In this document: piece by piece, positions 35,426 to 42,696 of the stretch
How positions within the stretch are numbered: position 1 is the first letter of the stretch
Layout: every line of letters starts with the position of its first letter
From: Anaerolineae bacterium
GTDB lineage: Bacteria; Chloroflexota; Anaerolineae; Aggregatilineales; Phototrophicaceae
NCBI GenBank assembly: GCA_022823945.1
Contig: JAJEBK010000050.1
Span: 1-64,000 of the forward strand
DNA length: 64,000 nucleotides
Direction of reading: 5' to 3'
Translations under genes and position numbers: made by a program
The notes under the pieces: model-generated
The model's input: only the letters and a program-made list of their open reading frames with translations
The model's database searches: none
Told to the model about the DNA's origin: nothing

Positions 35426-37378
35426 ATGGCACAGCGGCGCACCATGCAGCCAGAAGACTTGTTTGCCCTGCAATTTCTGAATGGCGGCGCGTTATCGCCC
35501 GATGGCGAGCGCATTGTCTACACCGTCAGCCAGATTGATGCCGAAGCAGACAAGGAGTACGCAGCCTTGCACCTGCTGGACTTGGCGAGCGGCGAATCGC
35601 GGCGGCTGACTCATGGCGAGCAATCCGACCGTGGCGCGCGCTGGTCGCCCGATGGCAAGGCAATCGCCTTCATCAGCGACCGCAGTGGGTCCACTCAACT
35701 CCACCTGATGCCCATGGCTGGTGGCGAATCGCGGCAGCTGAGCGATTTTGAACGCGGGGTCGGCGGCAGTTTCGCCTGGTCGCCCGATGGCGCGCAGATC
35801 GCCTTCAGCGCCAAAGCGGATGATGAAGCGCCCGACCTCAGCAAAGAAGCTTACCGCGTCGACCGCACGGTCTATCGCTTTGACGCGATCGGCTACCTGG
35901 ATGACGAGGCGCAGGATATTTATGTGCTGGATGTCGCCGGCGGCGATATCACGCGTCTGACCGATGACCGCAGCAACAACAGCAACCTGCGCTGGGCAGC
36001 CGATGGGAGCAGCATCCTCTACGATGCCAATATGCAGCCCGATGCCGCGCGCGCCATGACGCCCGACCTGAAGCGCGTCGATCTGGCGGGCAATTGTTCG
36101 GTTGTTCTCAGCGGCTGGGCGAGCATTGCCAGCGCAAGCCTGACTCCCGATAACCAGCGCGTTGTCTTTGTCGGGCGTCCCGATGATGGCAAGCCGATCG
36201 GCACAAAAGCCGATTTGTATGTGCTGGATATCGCGGCGGGCACAGTCGATTGCCGCACCAGGGACCTGGATGTCGGCGTCGGTGGGCGGTTGTCGCTGGA
36301 TATGCCGGTCGGGGCTTTGGGCGCCGGCAATGTGGCGGTTGCCGATGATGGGGGTAGCGCCTTCGCGACTGTGCAGCGTGGCGGCACCAATCACATTTAT
36401 CGCATCGCCCTGAGCGGCGCGGAAAGCTGGCAGCCCGTTACTTCGGGCGAAAGCGCCGCCTTTCTGCTGGACCTGGTTGGGGAGCAGTTGCTCTTTGCGC
36501 AGACCAGCATGAACGCGCCGCCCGAACTGCATCTAAAGCGCCTGGAGGTGGGCGCAGCGCAGCAGTTGACCACCTTGAACGAGGCGCATCTGGCGGGAAT
36601 CGACCTGCCAGCCTGGTCGCACTTGCTGTGGCAGAGCGTCGATGACACCGAGGTGGAAGGCTGGTATCTGCAGCCGCCAACTGGCGAAGCGCCCTACCCG
36701 ACCATCCTGTACATTCATGGTGGACCGCATGCGGCTTATGGCTGCGGCTTCCACTTCGACTTTCAGATGCTGGCGGGCGCGGGCTATGGCGTGCTGTTTT
36801 TGAATCACCGCGCGTCGACCGGTTATGGCGATGCCTTTTCCACCGCCATCAAGGGCGACTGGGGCAACCTGGATTATCAGGATTTGATGAGCGGTGTCGA
36901 CCAGGCCATCGCGCTGGGCTTGGCAGATGCCGATCGACTGGGCGTCTGCGGCACCTCGGGCGGCGGCAACCTGTCTTGCTGGATCATCGGGCAGACCGAC
37001 CGCTTCAAAGCCGCCATCCCCCAAAACCCGGTCACGAACTGGCGCAGCTTTTATGGCACCAGCGATATCGGCATCTACTTCGGCGTCGAGCAGATGGGCG
37101 GGCATCCGCACGAGATCCCCGCAGTCTATGACAAGTGCTCGCCGCTCACTTATGCGCATCGCTGTGTAACGCCGACGCTGTTGGTGCAAAGCGAACTGGA
37201 TTATCGCTGTCCCGCCGAGCAGTCGGAACAATTTTACACCGTGCTGAAGGCGGTTGGCTGCACTGTGGAGATGCTGCGGCAGCCGGGCGGTTATCACGGC
37301 GCGTCGATCAGTGGCGCGGTCAATCTGCGCCGGGCGCACAACGATGCCATGCTGGCGTGGTTCGCGCGTTATGTCTGA
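35426..37378 (+). CDS. S9 family (acylaminoacyl / prolyl oligopeptidase-like) peptidase
   Basis: A 650-residue enzyme from the ATG with GAGGAGG upstream. The N-terminal 400 residues form a WD40-like propeller with repeated SPDGERIVYTVS, WSPDGKAIAFISDR and WSPDGAQIAFSAKA segments. The C-terminal alpha/beta hydrolase has ILYIHGGPHAAYG (oxyanion region), the nucleophile in GVCGTSGGGNLS (about 510), Asp in QSELDYRCP (about 590) and His in PGGYHGAS (about 623). It has no signal peptide and is probably a cytoplasmic oligopeptidase. It overlaps the convergent DUF309 gene by 10 bases. Confidence 0.94.
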   Translation: MAQRRTMQPEDLFALQFLNGGALSPDGERIVYTVSQIDAEADKEYAALHLLDLASGESRRLTHGEQSDRGARWSPDGKAIAFISDRSGSTQLHLMPMAGGESRQLSDFERGVGGSFAWSPDGAQIAFSAKADDEAPDLSKEAYRVDRTVYRFDAIGYLDDEAQDIYVLDVAGGDITRLTDDRSNNSNLRWAADGSSILYDANMQPDAARAMTPDLKRVDLAGNCSVVLSGWASIASASLTPDNQRVVFVGRPDDGKPIGTKADLYVLDIAAGTVDCRTRDLDVGVGGRLSLDMPVGALGAGNVAVADDGGSAFATVQRGGTNHIYRIALSGAESWQPVTSGESAAFLLDLVGEQLLFAQTSMNAPPELHLKRLEVGAAQQLTTLNEAHLAGIDLPAWSHLLWQSVDDTEVEGWYLQPPTGEAPYPTILYIHGGPHAAYGCGFHFDFQMLAGAGYGVLFLNHRASTGYGDAFSTAIKGDWGNLDYQDLMSGVDQAIALGLADADRLGVCGTSGGGNLSCWIIGQTDRFKAAIPQNPVTNWRSFYGTSDIGIYFGVEQMGGHPHEIPAVYDKCSPLTYAHRCVTPTLLVQSELDYRCPAEQSEQFYTVLKAVGCTVEMLRQPGGYHGASISGAVNLRRAHNDAMLAWFARYV

Positions 37379-38133
37379 GGCACCCCCGAGCGCAGCGGTT
37401 TGAGCAGGCTACGGTCGAATTCGCCCAGGCGGTCTGCGCCCAGCCGCTGCAATTCTGCGCGCACGGCATAGGAATCGCGCCGCAAAGCCGCCACATCCAG
37501 GTTCTGGCAGGTATCGGGCAGGGGATAGAGCCATTGCACACTGCGCTGCAGCATCTTCAACGCGCCGCGAAAGTTGCCGCGTTCCAGTTGATAATAGGCG
37601 ACGCCGACTTGCAGAATGGCGCGGTACAGGTCGCGAATGGGTCCCTCGCTGGCAACCCACAACTCTTCAAAGAGGTCGTGTTGCTGGTAATATGCGCCGC
37701 GATTGAATGCCTCCACACCGGCAGCAGCCAATGGCGGCAGAGGCTGTGCGCAGGCGCAATCCAGCTGCGCAAGTGTTTCGGGCGTGGGCACGCGCGCCAG
37801 CTCGCGGATGATGGTGGACAGCCGCGCAGCCAGCTCTGCCCGGTCCAAAGCCAGTTCTGCGCCAGCCGCGATGGCTTGGGCGCGGACTGCGGCATCGGCG
37901 CTGACCAGCACGATGGGGATGCGGCGAGTGGCGGCGCTGGTCTTGGCTGTCAAGATCGAGGAATGGGCGGCGGGATGCTCGGCGTCGACAACTGCCAGGG
38001 CGGCGCGATTCTCAATCAGAGCGGGCATGAATGTGGCGGCGTCAACCAGCGCGAGAACAGAAATATCCTTCTGATTGTCCGGCAGAACAGCCAAGGCGTC
38101 GCTGTGGCTGAGGCAGACAATGACGACAGGCAT
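37369..38133 (-). CDS. DUF309 domain fused to a degenerate receiver-like domain
   Basis: About 254 residues from the ATG at 38133. The C-terminal 110 residues match DUF309: EAFNRGAYYQQHDLFEELWV, AILQVGVAYYQLERGNFRGA and MLQRSVQWLYPLP. The N-terminal 125 residues resemble a CheY-like receiver: Asp50 in LAVVDAEHP, RIPIVLVSAD, then AIAAGAELALDRAELAARL. The acidic pair and the conserved Lys are not recognisable, so phosphorylation is doubtful. Stand-alone DUF309 proteins are usually about 110-160 residues, so the fusion is unusual. The function of DUF309 is unknown. Confidence 0.75.
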   Translation of the reverse strand: MPVVIVCLSHSDALAVLPDNQKDISVLALVDAATFMPALIENRAALAVVDAEHPAAHSSILTAKTSAATRRIPIVLVSADAAVRAQAIAAGAELALDRAELAARLSTIIRELARVPTPETLAQLDCACAQPLPPLAAAGVEAFNRGAYYQQHDLFEELWVASEGPIRDLYRAILQVGVAYYQLERGNFRGALKMLQRSVQWLYPLPDTCQNLDVAALRRDSYAVRAELQRLGADRLGEFDRSLLKPLRSGVPQT

Positions 38134-38280
38134 TGTTTCTATCCAAAATTGAACTATTGACAAATCATCCACATACCTGTAGCGTTGCGAAAAGCCGGCT
38201 GATGACAATGCAATGGGCAGATCGTCCGCTCTTGCGCCTATTTTTGCATTGTCTTTTCTCAATTGAAAGTGCAGGATTTC

Positions 38281-38310
38281 TTGACAAGCTCGATATGTCA
38301 AAAGTAAAAT
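38281..38310 (+). promoter_or_regulatory. Sigma-70 type promoter of yceD-sigA
   Basis: TTGACA at 38281-38286 and TAAAAT at 38305-38310 are separated by 18 bases, a near-consensus housekeeping promoter. Transcription would begin near 38317, about 60 bases before the TTG start of the YceD gene. Its position supports the start chosen for that gene. Confidence 0.7.
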
Positions 38311-38378
38311 GCTTGTATGACAATAGGCTGCATAATCGAGTCAACCAGCTTTATCAAGCCTGTGCCAGAGGTTCAGTT

Positions 38379-38927
38379 TTGAATCACCCGAATAGCAGCT
38401 ACCTGAACAAGCGACTTCTCCGGCTGCAGGTTGGCTTTTTGCTATCAGCAGGTCCTGGCGCGTGCCGCAGCTTCCCGCTGAACATCCCGCAGCGGCTGCA
38501 AGTTTACGAAGACTTGTTTGTGGAGTCGCTGGCGGGCGATTTGGCATTGACGCGCGCCAAAGATGGCATTTTGCTGCAGGGCAAGCTGGAAGTTCGCCAC
38601 CTGCGCGAATGCGACCGCTGCCTGGAACCCTTTGAACACAGATTTGTACTGGATATCGCCGAACTCTTTGCTTTGCCATCTCTCGCGGACAAGAGCGTCT
38701 TTTGCGTCGATGGCAACAGCGAGATCGACCTGGCACCGCTGCTGCGCGAAGAAGTGCTGATCGAAGCCAGCTATCGCGCTGTCTGCCGTGCCGACTGCCG
38801 TGGGCTCAGCGCCGAGACAGGCGACAAACTGAGCGCTGAAAGTGACCGGGCTGCGGCGCGCCGGGCAAAAGCGGAGGCGGACGCAATCGACCCGCGCATG
38901 GCTGTCTTAAAGCAGTTGCTGGTCTAA
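38379..38927 (+). CDS. YceD / DUF177 family protein
   Basis: About 182 residues from a TTG start with AGAGG seven bases upstream; the frame is open to 38133, but a strong promoter at 38281-38310 lies inside that extension and the family N terminus is at RLLRLQVGFLLSAGPGACR. The conserved DUF177 cysteine pair is in RHLRECDRCLEPFEH, with EIDLAPLLREEVLIEA and VCRADCRGLS downstream. YceD proteins affect rRNA synthesis or ribosome assembly and usually precede rpmF; here rpmF is absent and the primary sigma factor gene follows. Confidence 0.85.
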   Translation: MNHPNSSYLNKRLLRLQVGFLLSAGPGACRSFPLNIPQRLQVYEDLFVESLAGDLALTRAKDGILLQGKLEVRHLRECDRCLEPFEHRFVLDIAELFALPSLADKSVFCVDGNSEIDLAPLLREEVLIEASYRAVCRADCRGLSAETGDKLSAESDRAAARRAKAEADAIDPRMAVLKQLLV

Positions 38928-38995
38928 CTTGAAACAGAACTTGTACATTGCGCAGTCCGCAGAGGGCAGCGCTGTATACGAAACAAGGCAAAGCT

Positions 38996-40081
38996 GTGGA
39001 TGGATTTGAAAGCGGGTTCGCGTCCGACATTGAGTCGCTAGCGTACCTGGTCGATGACAACACCGAAAAAGACGATTACGCCGCCTTGGCAGGCGAAGCG
39101 GATCTGCCGCTCTTTGAGAACGAAATCGCTGAAGAGCTGGAGGTCGAACGCGAAGAAGACTTCAATCTGGACGGCATTTCCACCAGCGACACCGTCGGCA
39201 TGTATCTGCGCGAGATGGCGCGCGTCCCGCTGCTGACGCCAGAAGAAGAGGTGCAGCTGGCTATGCGCCAAGAAGCCGGCTTGAAAGCCGAGCGGCAACT
39301 GAAGCAAGCGCCCAACCACGAACGCCGCGCCGAATTGCAGTTCCTCATCCAAGACGGACAGCAAGCCCGCGACCACCTGATCGAAGCCAATGGACGGCTG
39401 GTCGTTTCAATCGCCAAGCGCTATATGGATCGTGGCGTTCAGCTGCTGGATTTGATCCAGGAAGGCAATCTGGGCTTGATCAAGGCGGTCGAAAAGTTCG
39501 ACTATCATCGCGGCTACCGCTTCAGCACCTATGCCACCTGGTGGATCCGCCAAACGATCACCCGCGCAGTCGCCGACCAGGGACGCACCATCCGCGTGCC
39601 CGTACACATGACCGACCGCATCCGCCAGCTGTATCGCGTCGCCCGGGAATTGGAACAGCAATCGGGCAGCAAACCCTCTGTCGAAGAAATTGCCGAAGTC
39701 CTGGAAATCGAGCCGCGCAAGGTGCAATGGATGTTGCGCGTGTCGTGGCGTCCGCTCAGCCTGGAGCACCCGGTCGGCAAAGACGAAGACAGCGAATTGG
39801 GCAGCTTCATCGAAAATGACCGCGAGCCCAAACCCTCTGATAGCGCCTATAGCAAGCTGCTCAAAGAGAAGATCGAAGAATTGCTGGAAACCTTGACCCC
39901 GCGTGAAGCGCGCATCTTGCGCTTGCGCTTTGGGCTGCAAAACGGGCACAGCTACACGCTGGAAGAAGTCGGACAGAAATTTGGCTTGACGCGCGAACGC
40001 ATCCGCCAGATTGAAGGCCGGGCGCTGCGAAGGTTGCGCCATCCCCGCCGCAGCCGCAAACTCCGCGACTACCTGGACTAG
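38996..40081 (+). CDS. sigA: Primary RNA polymerase sigma factor (RpoD/SigA)
   Basis: About 361 residues from a GTG at 38996, which has AAGG seven bases upstream; a TTG at 38948 is an alternative adding 16 residues. Region 1.2 ([20 protein letters not shown]), region 2 ([38 protein letters not shown]), region 3 ([16 protein letters not shown]) and region 4.2 ([20 protein letters not shown] then EGRALRRLR) are all present. The long acidic N terminus is short compared with enterobacterial RpoD. It follows yceD and probably shares its promoter. It directs housekeeping transcription. Confidence 0.95.
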   Translation: MDGFESGFASDIESLAYLVDDNTEKDDYAALAGEADLPLFENEIAEELEVEREEDFNLDGISTSDTVGMYLREMARVPLLTPEEEVQLAMRQEAGLKAERQLKQAPNHERRAELQFLIQDGQQARDHLIEANGRLVVSIAKRYMDRGVQLLDLIQEGNLGLIKAVEKFDYHRGYRFSTYATWWIRQTITRAVADQGRTIRVPVHMTDRIRQLYRVARELEQQSGSKPSVEEIAEVLEIEPRKVQWMLRVSWRPLSLEHPVGKDEDSELGSFIENDREPKPSDSAYSKLLKEKIEELLETLTPREARILRLRFGLQNGHSYTLEEVGQKFGLTRERIRQIEGRALRRLRHPRRSRKLRDYLD

Positions 40082-40134
40082 GGACAACCCCTCGCTCCCA
40101 GGCGCAGTACAGGCTCATTGCAGCCCCCCGATTA

Positions 40135-40143
40135 TGCTAAAAT
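40135..40143 (+). promoter_or_regulatory. Extended -10 promoter of the M28 peptidase
   Basis: TGC followed by TAAAAT (40138-40143) ends seven bases before the ATG at 40151, which predicts a leaderless or nearly leaderless mRNA, as at 9058. Confidence 0.45.
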
Positions 40144-40150
40144 CGCCGTT

Positions 40151-41548
40151 ATGCGACCGATCGATATTCATCTGCGGACGGCGGCTTGTTTGGCAGGGTT
40201 GCTATTGCTGCTGCTGGCTTGCAACATGGGCACGAGCGAAAATGCCCCGCCGACGCTGGCGCCCTTGCCGACCCCGCCCCCACAAGCCACTCTCGGTTAC
40301 GCTGCGCCTGGGCCGGTGACCGTCGCCGAGATCGGCTCGACTCCCGAAGAGCCGCCGGTTGATGTGATGGGCGAGCTTTTGGCGCAGGTCGAATCCGACC
40401 GATTGATGCAACATGTGCGCAGCTTGCAAGAATTCCAGACACGACATATCGCCTCGCCGCAAGATTCGCGCACAGAAGGCATTGGCGCGGCGCGGCAGTA
40501 TATCAAAGACCAGCTCGATCTATTCAGCAGCGCGTCTGGCGGCAACCTCTACACCTTCGATCTGCGCTTTGATGCCTATATCACGCCGGACGAGCTCACG
40601 CCGCAGTACAATCTCGTCGGCGCGATCGGCGGCAGCGAGGTCAACGCTGGCACCATCCTGGTCGGCGCGCATTATGACAGCATCGGTCTCGAACGCACTT
40701 CGGGCAGCGTCTATGCGCCGGGCGCAAACGACAATGCCTCGGGCGTGGCGGCTGTGCTGGAGATAGCGCGCATCCTCAGCGCATCAAAATACAAAGCCAC
40801 GGTGATGTTTGCGCTCTTTTCTGCCGAAGAGATCGATCGTCAGGGCAGCCGCGCCTTTGCAGCCTGGATCAAACAGAGCAATATCGATCTGGTAGGCATG
40901 ATCAACCTCGACACGATCGGCAATGTGCACGACTTCGCCGGCATCGTCAACGACCGGCAACTGCGCGTATTTTCTGCGCCGCCCAACTCGACCTCGCCAT
41001 CGCGCAAGCTGGCGCGCTCTGCCAACTTCCTGGCTTATAATTATGAGCTGGATATGGATTTGCAGGTGCAGGACGCCATCGACCGCGAAAATCGCTGGGG
41101 CGACCACTTCTCTTTCAGCGAGCTGGGCTATCCGGCTGTTCGCTTCATCAATGCGCACGAAGAAAAGCGCAATGCCGACCCCACCGACACCATTGAATAC
41201 ATTGAGCCGGATTACCTGCGCCGCGCAACGCAAGCCTCGCTGGCTGTGCTGCTGTCGCTGGCGGATGGCCCGCGCCCGCCCGCCAATATCGCCCTGCGCA
41301 ACCGCGAAGAAAGAGCGCAAGAATTAGTGTGGGAGCCGATCGCTGCCAAGAGCTACATCATCGCGCTGCGACCGCCTGGCTCGCTGATTTATGCCCAGCA
41401 GATCCAATTTGATGAAACCAAGCTGTCTTGGGATGGCTTCGCTGACTACGAGGCCATCGCCATCGCCGCCATTGACGAACGCGGTGTGATTGGTCCCTTG
41501 TCGGACGAAATCAACCCGCGCCAAACCACAACCGAATCAGAGCAGTAG
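40151..41548 (+). CDS. M28 family zinc peptidase, lipoprotein
   Basis: About 465 residues from the ATG at 40151. The signal peptide ends in a lipobox LLLLLLAC, so the mature N-terminal cysteine is probably lipidated. The M28 dizinc site is complete: His/Asp in VGAHYDSIG, Asp in GANDNASGVAAVLEIARIL, the Glu pair in FALFSAEEIDRQGS, Asp in MINLDTIG and His near FINAHEE. A C-terminal fibronectin-III-like region (WEPIAAKSYIIALRPPGSLI) follows. It is expected to be an aminopeptidase on the outer face of the membrane. The GT4 gene begins 8 bases downstream. Confidence 0.92.
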   Translation: MRPIDIHLRTAACLAGLLLLLLACNMGTSENAPPTLAPLPTPPPQATLGYAAPGPVTVAEIGSTPEEPPVDVMGELLAQVESDRLMQHVRSLQEFQTRHIASPQDSRTEGIGAARQYIKDQLDLFSSASGGNLYTFDLRFDAYITPDELTPQYNLVGAIGGSEVNAGTILVGAHYDSIGLERTSGSVYAPGANDNASGVAAVLEIARILSASKYKATVMFALFSAEEIDRQGSRAFAAWIKQSNIDLVGMINLDTIGNVHDFAGIVNDRQLRVFSAPPNSTSPSRKLARSANFLAYNYELDMDLQVQDAIDRENRWGDHFSFSELGYPAVRFINAHEEKRNADPTDTIEYIEPDYLRRATQASLAVLLSLADGPRPPANIALRNREERAQELVWEPIAAKSYIIALRPPGSLIYAQQIQFDETKLSWDGFADYEAIAIAAIDERGVIGPLSDEINPRQTTTESEQ

Positions 41549-41556
41549 TCACAGCT

Positions 41557-42696
41557 ATGCGTGTCGCCCATATCATCAAAGTTACCCGCATCAGCGGCGC
41601 AGAGCGGCATCTGTTGATCCTGCTGGGCGGGCTGCGCGAACAGGGCGTGGATGCGCGGCTGGTCATGCTGGTCGAGCGTGGCAAACCCATGGACGACATG
41701 GCCGCAGCGGCGCAACAGCGCGATATCCCGTTGACGCGCCTGACCATTCGCGGCCATTATGATGCCCCGCTGTTGTGGCGTTTGCAGCGGGCATTGCGAG
41801 CCATTGCGCCCGATATCGTGCATACCCATCTCATCCACGCCGACATGTATGGCTATGCCGCGGCGAAATTGGCTCGCGTGAGCACAGTGATCAGCAGCCG
41901 GCACAACGATGACCAATTTCGCTATCGTCCCCGCTGGCGGCGGCTAAATCGACAGCTGTGGCGGCGCCTGGACGCGGGCATCGCAATCTCCGGCGCGGTG
42001 GCGAACTTCGCCGAGGTAATTGAAGGCGCGCCCCGCGACAAACTGCACATCGTGCGCTATGGCATGGAATACCGCTGGTTGAGCGACGAGACAATTGAGC
42101 GTGCCCGGCACAGCTTGCGCGCTGAGCTTGGCTTGCCGCCGGATACGCCGCTGCTGGGCATGGTATGTCGGCTTGTGCAGCAAAAGGGCGTGCCCTATTC
42201 GCTGGAGGCGCTGCGGCGCATTCGCTCCGACTTCCCCGAGGCGCGTTTGGTGATCATCGGCGATGGCGAAAAAGCCGGCGAGCTGCGGCAACTGGCGACA
42301 GCGCTGGGCGTGGCCGAGCGCGTGGATTGGCTGAGCTGGCGCGCTGATGCGGCTGAACTGATGACGGCGCTGGATGTGCTGTTGGTGCCGAGCTTGTGGG
42401 AGGGCTTCGGCTTGGTGGTGCTGGAAGCCATGGCAAGGCGCGTGCCGGTGATCGCCAGTCGAGTCAGCGCGCTACCCGAGGTGGTTGTCCACGGCGAGAC
42501 AGGCATTTTGATCGAGTCGCGCGATGTGGACGGGCTGGCACAGGCGATTGCGCGGCTGCTGAGCGATCGCGCGTTGCGGAAATATATGGGATTGCTGGGC
42601 ACGGCGCGGCTGGAAGAACATTTCAGCGCGAAACGGATGGTCGAAGAAACTTCCAAAGTCTACGAATCTGTCTCGGCCAAACGTCTATCGCGCTAG
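41557..42696 (+). CDS. Glycosyltransferase family 4
   Basis: A 379-residue GT-B enzyme beginning MRVAHIIKVTRISGAERHLL. Donor-domain motifs are GMVCRLVQQKGVPYSLEALR, ARLVIIGDGEKAGELRQLAT, WLSWRADAAELMTALDVLLV and PSLWEGFGLVVLEAMARRVP with the E-x7-E pair. It lies 8 bases after the M28 peptidase gene and is probably co-transcribed. Its stop overlaps the convergent PBP gene by 4 bases. The likely role is glycolipid or exopolysaccharide synthesis. Confidence 0.92.
   Translation: MRVAHIIKVTRISGAERHLLILLGGLREQGVDARLVMLVERGKPMDDMAAAAQQRDIPLTRLTIRGHYDAPLLWRLQRALRAIAPDIVHTHLIHADMYGYAAAKLARVSTVISSRHNDDQFRYRPRWRRLNRQLWRRLDAGIAISGAVANFAEVIEGAPRDKLHIVRYGMEYRWLSDETIERARHSLRAELGLPPDTPLLGMVCRLVQQKGVPYSLEALRRIRSDFPEARLVIIGDGEKAGELRQLATALGVAERVDWLSWRADAAELMTALDVLLVPSLWEGFGLVVLEAMARRVPVIASRVSALPEVVVHGETGILIESRDVDGLAQAIARLLSDRALRKYMGLLGTARLEEHFSAKRMVEETSKVYESVSAKRLSR

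Noticed and set aside
38133..38378. N-terminal extension of the YceD frame to 38133
   Set aside because: A near-consensus promoter lies inside it, and the family N terminus with a Shine-Dalgarno sequence starts at the TTG at 38379.
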